A DNA stretch of 64,000 nucleotides. Source: Terramyces sp. JEL0728. Its lineage: Eukaryota; Chytridiomycota; Chytridiomycetes; Rhizophydiales; Terramycetaceae. Every line of letters starts with the position of its first letter. Positions within the stretch are counted from its first letter, which is position 1. The stretch is taken from contig JADIIU010000048.1 of the NCBI GenBank assembly GCA_027603945.1, positions 34,410-98,409 on the forward strand, read 5' to 3'. The notes below the pieces were generated by a model. It did no database searches, was not told where the DNA came from, and was given only the letters and a program-made list of their open reading frames with translations. A program made the position numbers and the translations under genes. Below are positions 55,312 to 64,000 of this stretch, piece by piece.

Positions 55312-55688
55312 TGAAGAGTTTCTGACTGCAAAATTATTTTATAAGTGTACAATTTGGGGCTTGACTGTCGGCGCAGGAAATTTTGTCACCTCGCCTTGTG
55401 TTTAACGAAAAATTGTTGATAAACAGTGGAATTACTACCGCTTTTTGATTTCTAGCTCTGCTGTCAAGCTCTGACGAGTTTACCAGAAATGGATCAGCTA
55501 AACCTTATTTTACAGAGGACATGGACCGCTATCCTTATTATTAACCTTATCTGGAATAAAGAGAAAATAATGTGTAGCCGAGATAATCGCGGATCAACAA
55601 TCACGTAGTAAAGCGTGCTTATAATATGTAGATCTGGGATGATTTTACTACAGCACCAAGTAGGAAGCATATTCGGACAAGATAGCAT
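55312..55688. other. Promoter interval of chitin synthase 1
   Basis: Between the chitin synthase start and the stop of dTMP kinase. A 40-codon plus-strand frame from ATG 55489 has a hydrophobic middle but no recognised relatives. No RNA gene seen. Confidence 0.35.
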
Positions 55689-56366
55689 TTATTGAAAGAG
55701 ATATTCGAAATCTTTACTTGTGCTCAAGTTACTCCCCACAATCTCTACAACTTTTTTGAATATTTCTTCCTTTGAGGTGTTACAATCAATATTAATCCAA
55801 CCCCTATCCCTACATCAACAATTCTTACATTCGCTTGAAGCCCTCATAGACTCTTTTCTGAAACTCTAGCGACTCATATCGTTCATTTCCATAATCACCT
55901 CTTTCTATTGCCAGTTCAGGATCCAAATCAAAAAACAAAACAACATCAGGTTTGAGTAGCCCCTTATCACTATTACAGCACCAATCGAAATCCAGTCCTT
56001 TTGCACTTGAATAGCATATTCCAGAGTAGCAATATCGATCTACTAGCAGTACATATCCATCTAATAGCAACTCTTTCATCTCTTGTACTTGTTCCCATCG
56101 ATTTGCAGAAAATAATAAATGGATAGCGTGATCATTACTGCTACTTCCATTCAAGTAATCATTTATTATTTTGCCTGTATGCGATTCGCGATCTTGTTAA
56201 TTAAACATACTTGGAAATTTGAAAATCTTGCATCTTATATTGCTGCTATCCAGATGATTGCGTAATTGCTGTATCTGCGTTGATTTGCCGCTGCGGTCAC
56301 TAGAATTAATTTTATTTACACTCCTTCGATCACAATCATCGTTCCTCGTTTTTGCATTTTTGTCAT
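55689..56366 (-). CDS. CDC8: Thymidylate kinase (dTMP kinase)
   Basis: Exons 56366..56320, 56299..56211, 56192..55829 and 55809..55689 give 206 aa; introns are GTAAATAAAATTAATTCTAG (20 nt), GTATGTTTAATTAACAAG (18 nt) and GTAAGAATTGTTGATGTAG (19 nt). The P-loop EGVDRSGKSTQ spans the first intron; FPNRESHTGKIINDYL, the DRYCYSGICYSSAKGL motif with DRY, and FFDLDPELAIERG are as in yeast Cdc8. It phosphorylates dTMP to dTDP. The 18-nt intron is the shortest well-supported one here: the PNR motif is exactly restored only by this excision. Confidence 0.93.
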
Positions 56367-56403
56367 TTCAAATCTGGATTATTTTTTTTTCCAATTCTAA
56401 TAA

Positions 56404-56715
56404 ATGAAAATCACATCATTCAGAGCAGTGCATCCCAGACCGATTAATATTAACCCGCCTACATTTATACAAACCATAGTCCACTCGGATGGCAGTTCGT
56501 TTAGAATAAAAACAACTTCACCAAAATCAATGATTACACTGACCAAAGATACAGTGAATCATTCGTTATGGAATCCACTGTCAAAAGTTGTTGATGATGA
56601 AATCGGCGAATTGGCTAAATTTGAACAAAGGTTTGGGGATTTAAGTTCTTTGGATTTTGTAGATAAAGTCAAACAGGCAGATAAAGAAGTCAAAAAAGTT
56701 AATAAAAAGAAATAG
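56404..56715 (+). CDS. MRPL36: Mitochondrial large-subunit ribosomal protein bL31m
   Basis: Intronless, 103 aa. The pattern DGSSFRIKTTSPKSMITLTKDTVNHSLWNP matches fungal bL31m (yeast Mrpl36), which has the TKDT-NH-LWNP signature. It is followed by a basic, lysine-rich tail. The start is 37 bp from the divergent dTMP kinase start. Confidence 0.85.
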   Translation: MKITSFRAVHPRPININPPTFIQTIVHSDGSSFRIKTTSPKSMITLTKDTVNHSLWNPLSKVVDDEIGELAKFEQRFGDLSSLDFVDKVKQADKEVKKVNKKK

Positions 56716-56817
56716 GACTGTTATTTGTACTAAATAGCGGGGTTGCCTTTTGAAATTGCTCATACTTTACTTTCCACCGATGATAAACAGTCCAACCACA
56801 GATGATTAGCAACACCG

Positions 56818-57545
56818 CTAATGCTTTTTATTAATGATTTTGTCAACCGAATTCTCAATAAGAGTCATTAGCGGCCCACTGCCAGCATTCACCATCCCCC
56901 GAACAATATTCTCTACATACTTGCCCATTGGGTCAACTTCAAGGTTCACCAAATGTCCAACACCCTTACCTGGCATAATAACCCTCTGTTGTGTATACGC
57001 AATCAACATAACACTAAACAACCGCTTGCTCCAGTCAACATCGATAACAGTCAACGATGTACCATCCAAACAAACATATCCTTTAGGAACAATATAGGAA
57101 AGGAATTCAATATCCTGCTCTTTCAACTGAAAATGAAAAATCAATGAATTTGGTGGATCCTTGGTAATTGAATAAATAGAAACAGTAGTATCAACATGTC
57201 CCTGCGTCAAATAATGCTTACTTGAACAAAATGGCCGCCAAATCTCGTACTTGCACTCATTGCACGTTCAAGGTTAACATTATCCCCCACTTTGAATTCT
57301 CCAAGGTTGGTTTTGCGCAGAGTTTCTGGAGATATGCCGACTTTGAAGACAGTTCTTTGTGCGTTGAATTCGGTTACTGTTAGACATACGCCGTTTATTG
57401 AGATAGAGTCACCCAGTGAACAGTCAGAGAGAACTACTTCTGCACTGTCGATGGTAAGTGTGTATCCGTTGCCTCCTGATTCTGTAGAGTCGAGTTCTTC
57501 AACGCTGATTACTCTTCCAATTGTTTCTACTATTCCCGTAAACAT
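56818..57545 (-). CDS. RIB5: Riboflavin synthase
   Basis: Exons 57545..57222 and 57201..56818 give 235 aa, the usual length; the 20-nt intron is GTAAGCATTATTTGACGCAG. Two tandem lumazine-binding barrels: MFTGIVETIG...SLGDSISINGVCLTV...NLERAM...RFGGHFVQGHVD, then LDGTSLTV...NLEVDP in the second half. Catalyses the last step of riboflavin synthesis, dismutation of two 6,7-dimethyl-8-ribityllumazine. The intron splits HFVQ-GHVD at the domain boundary. Confidence 0.95.
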
Positions 57546-57601
57546 TTTAGATTAAGTGAAAAAAGAGTGACTCAGTTTCAAATAAAAATAATGGCTGTTT
57601 A

Positions 57602-60600
57602 TTAAATTCTGATTGGATGCTTCTTGACTTGCCATCTACCATCAGCAAAGGATTTAGCCCACTTGCGAACAGGTCCAAGGATCACAACTCCTTCCCAAAT
57701 CATCAGAGCTGCCAAGTTGAAAACGACGATACAGAACACAGTCCATCTGAAGCCTACTGGGATGACATTATGTCCTGAGGTATTGAAATAAACTGATGGT
57801 GCATTCCACCATACAGTGTATCCTAAAGAAGAAAGCACATCTGCAGTTCCACAATTGATATGGAAAATGCAACTGATTGGGTTAGGGCTCGACAGCAAAA
57901 GAAGGGAAAGCAGCAGGAACCCTAGCGAATAAATAGCGATAAAAATCCTGTTTTTAACGAACCCGTTTCGGTACTTGTCACCAAAACTGAATACACACGC
58001 AGAATGGATGATCTGGAATGTCGTCAATATTCCTACTAGTTCTCCTTCATAGTTATCCGCCAGTTCCCACCACTTACGTAAATCAACGTATGTAGAATCG
58101 AATTGGTTGCAGATGTAAAAGGATTGGCCGAATAATGACGATAATAATATGCACAAGAAAATAAAATTGATGACGATTTGACCAAGGACTGACAAGACTG
58201 TTTCAAAACCTAATCTTATTCAATAATTACCTAATAGCCTTGCTGTTGGTCTTGACGCAATTAAACGCTTAGCTGGCTCTGCCATTGTCAGTGCCCAACT
58301 TAATGGAACGGTACACCCGTCAATAAAGATCCACATTGCTTGAGACATTTGAACCTTGAAAAAGTACTGAACCATACCAGAAAAAGTAAGAATCTCACCA
58401 TACATGATCAATAGCCTATATCAGAAATAATTACTTGTATGATGCTAGAGACACGTCCAGTGAGCATCTTGCTTCTCTCAATAGCTCCACACAAGATCTG
58501 AGCGAAACATCCATTGAAGAAAAGTGGGACACTACAGAAGTGCCTGTTCCACATAGTGCAATACCTGCATGTGAAGCCTTCAGCGCGCCAGCATCATTCC
58601 CACCATCACCACACATGGCAGTAATATGGTGATGCATATGTAAACGAACACATTGCACTTTATCCAATGGACTCATTCTTGCAAAGATTCTGATATCGCC
58701 CAAGAACTGTGGGATCCAATGATGCGAAAGCAGCTTGGAGAATGCTTTTCCAGCGACCACTAGTTCTACTTTTCGCCCTCCTTGTCTGCCTTCATAAACA
58801 GCTTTTTCAACTTTGGATTGAGGGTAGGCTTCATTAGTGTCCACATCATGCCAGGTAATAATTTCATCATCATCACATTCTGCCATCAATATCAGTGGTG
58901 CTTGCCCGAATGCATCAATGTTGATCAAGCCAGACTGCTTACCAATAAATACCGCAGTGTTTGCATGATCTCCAGTAATCATAATATTTCTGCAGCCTCC
59001 TTCACGCAGTTGCGACAGTGCTTCAGAAGTATCTGGTTTCAATTCATTTCTAAACAAGATTAAACCAATGATTTCTGCCCCAGCTTCCATTTCTTCTCTG
59101 TTTGCCTTTTGAATAACTTCAGACGTAAACTTTGAATCAAGTTTTCGTCCTGCAATTGCCAAGACATAGTAACCTTGGAGTGCTTGCTCCTTTGCTGCTT
59201 CGATGAAGCCTCCTGGAACGGATTTCGGATCAACAAGTGCCAAGATTTTTTCAAAGGACCCTTTGAGGAAAATATACTTTTCTCCAGTTGTTGAATCCTG
59301 GGCTACACTAGACATATATGCGTGCGCATGCACAAATTCAAATCTCTTGAGTACTTTGAATTCTTTGCCATCTTTTGCAATCACGGTAGAGTTGGAGTTT
59401 GGATCAAGGCTTGCCTGGGTGTATTTAAACATTTCAACGTCAACAAAATTACCAACGAATCTGTTTTGCACCTTTGAGATCGAGTGGCAAGTCTGCATAG
59501 CAAATTGTAGTGCATAGGAGAATGAGGCAAACATGTTTTCAATTTTACCAAGCGTTTTTGTAGTGTTGTTGACCTGTAGCGCACCGCAGAAATCTAACCC
59601 TTCTTTGGTTAAAGTACCGGTCTTGTCGAAACAAAATACTTTAACTTTGCCAGCCAGGGTAATGCGATTCAAATCAACACACATAATACCCTTTCTGCGC
59701 AGGCGGTCGGCAGCAACAGACTGGTTGATGACTAGAACGGCAGGCAACAGAGGGGATAAAACTTGGGAAATGCCAAACATACCATAGAACCAAGTGTCGA
59801 TGCTTGCGGCTTGTAAAATCCCGATTGAAGCAAAAAGCATAACAACTCCCCAGCAAATCAAAATTGGAACGACGATTTTCAAATGTTCAGTGAAAACAAA
59901 CACAAACGGAACTGGATAAAGAATATCTCTAACCAATTTGCCTTTTTCAGTAGAACCACCAGTGGCTAATACGACAGCTTTGACGCACTCCCCTTGCTTA
60001 TCCTTTTGGGTCTCCAGGACAATGGTTCCAGCAAATAAGCAATTTCTTTTTGCATTCAACTCTTTGGAGAACACATTGTTGTCGTCCTTGAGGGAAAATT
60101 TAGTAACTGGCAGCGCTTCACCAGTCAACGAAGATTCATCAACTACTACATCACCAGATAAAATTGCACAATCAATAGATAGAGGCAGACCGGTCAGTCT
60201 GATTTCCATAATATCGCCAACGACCAATTCTTTACTTGGAATTTCAGTCCATCTGTTATTTCTAAAGACTTTGGAATAGCCAGAAAAAGTAGCCATTTCC
60301 AAAACCCTTTGTTGGGCAGCGTTTGAAACAATCACTTTCATAATACCAGAGCCGACAATGATGGCAGTAAGAACCATTCCCATGTAGTAGTAGGCATAAA
60401 AGTACCAAATAAACAACATCATCAGCTGGTATAAATAAAAGATGCCGGTGAATTCTTTCCATAACCCTTGTCCCAATGTGTCAACGGTGAACAAGATTTG
60501 ATTTGGCCCAGAGAGTTCAATTCTATTTTCTGCTTCTTCTTCAGAGATCCCGCCGGACAAGCCAATGATTTCCTTGTTTGTAGACCCAAGATTGAATCGA

Positions 60601-61736
60601 TAGGGTTCAAACATATTTCTCTTTGTGCTAAAGACATATCGAACACATTCGAATTCAACGTACATTCTTCCGCTCCTGGTGATTTGCAATGGCTTCAAGT
60701 CTTTTGACACAGAGATTTTGTTTTTTGAAAAGTAGGATTCAATTTTTTGTGCCAGCATTACTATTTGACCCATTTCATCGTTCTTTACAGCTTTCTGGCG
60801 TCTCTTTTCAACTAGAATATAGGTGGAATTTGCAATATCGGTTGGAGTCAAGAACCAGGTCTTTAGAAATCCTTTTTTGAATTGAAGCCCCAAGAACCAG
60901 GCAGTGGTGACATGCCAGAAGAATACAAACACTTTGGAAAGGTTGTCGTGGTCAACGAAAATAAGTCTTTGATTGCTGTTTGACCAAATTGCAAATACTT
61001 CATAGTAGTCGCAAACTAATGTAATCAACACAATCATCCATCCCAGACTGGTGACGAATATGGAATGTTTGACCAAGCTGCCCAAGAAGCTCTCTCTGTA
61101 TCCAAAGAAATGTATGTTTGTAGTTGGTTCGGAAGAATTTAGAGTTGGAGAGGATAGCGGTTGTGTCTCTTCCTTGTCCATCCCTCTCGTCCTTCTTTCA
61201 ATCCTGCCTTTGTATAGCGAGTAAGTAACCAAAATAGCACACTCCAGGATCATAAAGAAGTAGAAAAACACAAATTCTGGACTGACCCATGAAAATAGTG
61301 CTGGTGCAGGCCCGCTGCAATATTGGACGTATGCTTCCGAGGTAAGCGAATTGCTTAGTTGTGCTTGACATTCATCGACAAGCGGTTTGTTGGTATCGTG
61401 TGGTAATACTTGCAATGATACATTGAAATTAGCTTTGCACGGGAAAAATTGTTTATCAACTGGGTCTCCGGCGCAAGAACAACTACTATTAAATAAAATC
61501 TACATTGATTGTGTTCCTGAACATGCGAAAGCCATTGAAGCGCCAGAATGGCAAATGCCATCTCCGCAATAATACATGCCCAAAGGACAAGGATCTGGTT
61601 TCAAGAATGACGGGCAGTTTGCTATTGAAGAAACGCAAACTGGGGGACAATCCATTTGTCTATTGATTTTGGGACATGCCTGCCCGTTGAGATCAAACTG
61701 ATTCACTGCTATTAGATATCTGCACCTTTGAGCCAT
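57602..61736 (-). CDS. P5-type ATPase with cysteine-rich N-terminus
   Basis: Exons 61736..61504, 61482..58437, 58417..58231 and 58209..57602 give 1357 aa; introns are 21 (or 18), 19 and 21 nt. P-type motifs: TGEA (about 531), FCFDKTGTLT (phosphorylated Asp about 697) and the P5-specific GDGGNDAGALKASHAGIAL hinge. The fourth-helix site reads SPLLPAVL rather than the PPELP of P5A or PPALP of P5B (polyamine) pumps, so the cargo is uncertain. About 150 N-terminal residues before the first helix hold some 16 cysteines (CPPVC, CPLGMYYCGDGICH), an uncommon ectodomain-like extension. Likely in ER or endolysosomal membrane. Confidence 0.88.
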
Positions 61737-62060
61737 GATTTGCTACTAACACTCAGAAACAACAGCGAATAAATTTTCATGTTTGCTTTTTGTAGAGGTG
61801 GAGGATATTATATTTTTTTTGAAACAATGCCAGGAACGATTTTAGTGGGTCAACGTCACCCTAGTTGGGTTCTGAAGCTCTAGACCCAAAAACATATCTG
61901 GAATGAGCACTTTTATCTCAATCTCCCATCCGCTCTTTATCATTGCGGTATTTGGCAGTTTGGCCAAACAATAGGCTGAGCTTATCAAATTAAGACGCTA
62001 GTATTTGACACTGGTAAATAATGGAATGTTTACTGAGTAAACATTGATTGAATGAGCTGG

Positions 62061-62300
62061 TCACAGCTTTCTGCCCGCTTTTAATATTAATTCCAAACTC
62101 CGATAAGCTTTCAAGGTTGGTAAATGTGCTTCAAGTACCGCTTGGTGTTCCTTAAACATTCGCTTGCATTTCCTTATTTTCGTTTCTATCTGGTACCTCT
62201 TTGGATTTCTTGTTGGCCAAAATCCCAAAGGCTCGTTATGTGGCTGATTGGCGTCTTCAAACTGCGATTGTTTTAATTTCCTAAAGTTTATGGCTACCAA
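62061..62300 (-). CDS. Candidate basic protein, 5' end unresolved
   Basis: A 79-codon frame on the minus strand without ATG that reads as a basic helical protein (FWPTRNPKRYQIETKIRKCKR). A 17-nt intron-like unit (GTAGCCATAAACTTTAG) could join it to an ATG near 62354, but that exon would be antisense to the first exon of chitin synthase 2. Either a real gene overlapping the promoter of the synthase or a chance frame. Confidence 0.3.
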   Translation of the reverse strand: MVAINFRKLKQSQFEDANQPHNEPLGFWPTRNPKRYQIETKIRKCKRMFKEHQAVLEAHLPTLKAYRSLELILKAGRKL

Positions 62301-64000
62301 ACGTCCAGATATATTTTCTCCTCCAGATACACTAGAAAGGAAAGCGAATTCATTAGAAAGGGGAAAGGGATCCCTGTTTAGAAAAAGTAATATTTTGTCT
62401 TACATAGAAACATTAGGGAAAACCTTGAACCGCAAGAGCACTGCTGCTAGCCAGCACAAAAAGATGTTTGAAAAGCCTCCTGAGAGGCCTTCAACCTGGG
62501 TATTATTTTCCTGGATTATTACCTGTTGCTGCCCTTCACCAATTTTGGCTGGGTTTGGCATCCTCAAAAATTCCCAACAAGCTTGGAGAGAAAAGATTGC
62601 CTTGTGCTTTATCGCCTTTGTAATGATGGCCTTTACAATCTTTTTCCTCATCTTCTTTTCCAATGTTGTATGTCCCAATCCTGACAACTCTATTCGTAAG
62701 TCATATTTTAACTTAGCATTACATTCCTTTGGAGGGGTGGTTATCTTTGGAAAGCTTTATAATGCTCAGTCGATGAATCCACCTTTCAACTCTCTCTTTG
62801 AGCAGTTGGACAGCACTTTTGCAGGCTATGATGTTTCGGCTGTGTTCCAGAGACCTTCTATCTCATCCTGCGATAAAGATGGGGTTTCAAAATATGCCTT
62901 TGCGCAATTGCCGTCGCCTTGCGAGCCAGATGATTGCATCAGTTTGAACAACCTCGTTACTCAGCAAGGATTACGTCTGTACGATTCGTTGCACGGAACT
63001 AACAATCAGACTATCAAATACAATCCGCAGCCATCGTTTCAATGGGATGATATCATTAACAGAAATTTGGTTGTAGTGGACAGTACCATTTTGGATTTTA
63101 ACACCTACTTGACAGCGTATCCTGTTCCCTTGCTCAATGACCCTGTGGACACATTTATTCGCAAAGCACAAACAATGAACGATGCCACGCACTTGCTGGC
63201 AAACTCAAAAACAATCACAAGCGATTTGAAACAATGCATGACTCAAAGATTCTATGTCGGTGTATTAGCAACACTTCCTATGCAATGTATATTGACAAGA
63301 TTATTCTCATGGGGAATTTCAGCGTTGGTTTTAACAATCATGTTCAGCAAATTTGCAATGGCATTGATCTTTACCTGGTTTGATTCGAGAAAATTATCCA
63401 AAGATCCAACTCCAGATATGATCATCAATAGATACGAAAACATAAGAGCAGCAAAACCGCTGTTGTATGAAGAAACTGGTTACATGAATGCAAGTGTCAA
63501 AAATGGTACTCAAAGAGGTTTGGCATATTCAAGGAAACAGCCGGGCACTGTCGGTCCTGCTTTGCACCCTGCCGATTTATTTACCGTTATGCTAGTTACT
63601 TGCTATTCAGAAAGCGAACAGTCTTTACGAGGAACATTAGACTCTCTTGCCGCCACGGATTACGACGATTCGAAAAAGTTGTTTTTTGTAATCGCTGATG
63701 GTCTGGTACAAGGCAGCGGTAACCCTACTACTACCCCAAACATGCTGATTTCCATGATGGATCACGATCCTAGGTTTGGCATGCAGCCGCAAGCTCAGTC
63801 CTATGTAGCCGTAGCAACTGGTTCAAAGCAACACAACATGGCACAGGTCTATTGCGGCACATACAATTACCAAGGAAGAGCCGTTCCAATGATTTTGGTA
63901 GTCAAATGCGGCACTCCTGATGAAGCTGGTGGACCAAAGCCTGGTAACAGAGGAAAAAGAGACTCGCAGTTGATCCTCATGAACTTTTTCTCGCGTGTTA
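62290..64000 (+). CDS. Chitin synthase, division II (class IV-like), gene 2, partial
   Basis: Exons 62290..62695 and 62717 to the window edge, about 563 aa visible; the 21-nt intron starts GTAAGTCATATT and sits at the same site as the first intron of chitin synthase 1. The N-terminal membrane region (WVLFSWIITCCCPSP, QAWREKIALCFIAFV) and luminal segment (FGGVVIFGKLY...VSAVFQ) align with gene 1. The catalytic domain has begun (VTCYSESEQSLRGTLDSL, KPGNRGKRDSQLILMNFFSR) when the sequence ends; catalytic Asp and QRRRW motifs lie outside. Gene 2 is transcribed in the opposite direction from gene 1. Confidence 0.93.
   Translation, partial: MATKRPDIFSPPDTLERKANSLERGKGSLFRKSNILSYIETLGKTLNRKSTAASQHKKMFEKPPERPSTWVLFSWIITCCCPSPILAGFGILKNSQQAWREKIALCFIAFVMMAFTIFFLIFFSNVVCPNPDNSIRKSYFNLALHSFGGVVIFGKLYNAQSMNPPFNSLFEQLDSTFAGYDVSAVFQRPSISSCDKDGVSKYAFAQLPSPCEPDDCISLNNLVTQQGLRLYDSLHGTNNQTIKYNPQPSFQWDDIINRNLVVVDSTILDFNTYLTAYPVPLLNDPVDTFIRKAQTMNDATHLLANSKTITSDLKQCMTQRFYVGVLATLPMQCILTRLFSWGISALVLTIMFSKFAMALIFTWFDSRKLSKDPTPDMIINRYENIRAAKPLLYEETGYMNASVKNGTQRGLAYSRKQPGTVGPALHPADLFTVMLVTCYSESEQSLRGTLDSLAATDYDDSKKLFFVIADGLVQGSGNPTTTPNMLISMMDHDPRFGMQPQAQSYVAVATGSKQHNMAQVYCGTYNYQGRAVPMILVVKCGTPDEAGGPKPGNRGKRDSQLILMNFFSRV

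Overview
This is nuclear DNA of an early-diverging (non-Dikarya, probably zoosporic) fungus. Fungal signs are two large chitin synthases, cellulose-binding CBM1 modules joined to CBM18 chitin-binding and expansin-like domains, three copies of the Ecl1 small zinc-protein family, and fungal versions of Nus1, Prp17, bL31m and riboflavin synthase. Class-A-like seven-helix receptors and LRR transmembrane proteins argue against Ascomycota and Basidiomycota. I cannot name the species. Base composition is moderate and no bacterial-style operons are seen.

The dominant feature is extreme compaction, above all in the introns. By matching paralogues, family consensus and reading frame I rebuilt about 70 spliceosomal introns. 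Almost all are 18-22 nt (typical 19-21), begin GTA, carry a branch-like CTAAC/TTAAT/TTGAC element 3-6 nt before the acceptor, and end AG. Two paralogues share an intron that ends TG instead. Because of these tiny introns most genes look like broken ORFs, so coordinates below are whole-gene spans and exon ends are in the evidence. Divergent starts can lie 16-70 bp apart, and stop codons often overlap or abut AATAAA.

Layout: 1-2600 a partial gene, two tandem DUF599 membrane proteins and an Ecl1-like gene. 3490-8610 a tandem array of four Psr1/Nem1-like (FCP1-type) phosphatases with a cysteine motif suited to membrane anchoring. 9400-11350 two more Ecl1-like genes and a charged coiled-coil protein. 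11394-12398 DGAT2. 12500-16790 three tandem secreted CBM1-CBM18-expansin proteins. 17000-20050 a coiled-coil membrane protein, an actin-related protein and a single-pass membrane protein. 20200-23470 two near-identical class-A-like GPCRs and another multi-helix protein. 23700-31400 an LRR membrane protein, rhodanese, tRNA-Thr, a RhoGEF and a pair of 7TM paralogues. 31900-36650 a SMIM4-like protein, Nus1, an ELM1-like fragment, an amino-acid permease and a phospholipase C. 36800-42100 an ANKRD13-like protein, a small secreted cysteine protein and two MFS transporters. 42100-48000 an LRR-transmembrane-SH3 protein, nuclear uS3m and another 7TM pair. 48300-52450 RNase P subunit p30, Prp17 and another 7TM protein. 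52500-64000 a chitin synthase, dTMP kinase, bL31m, riboflavin synthase, a P5 ATPase with a cysteine-rich N-terminus, and a second chitin synthase running off the window.

Taken together the window is rich in sensing (seven or more multi-helix receptor candidates, two LRR proteins, RhoGEF, Psr-like phosphatases) and in wall building or wall binding (chitin synthases, expansin-like proteins), mixed with housekeeping genes. Most accessory families occur as local duplicates.
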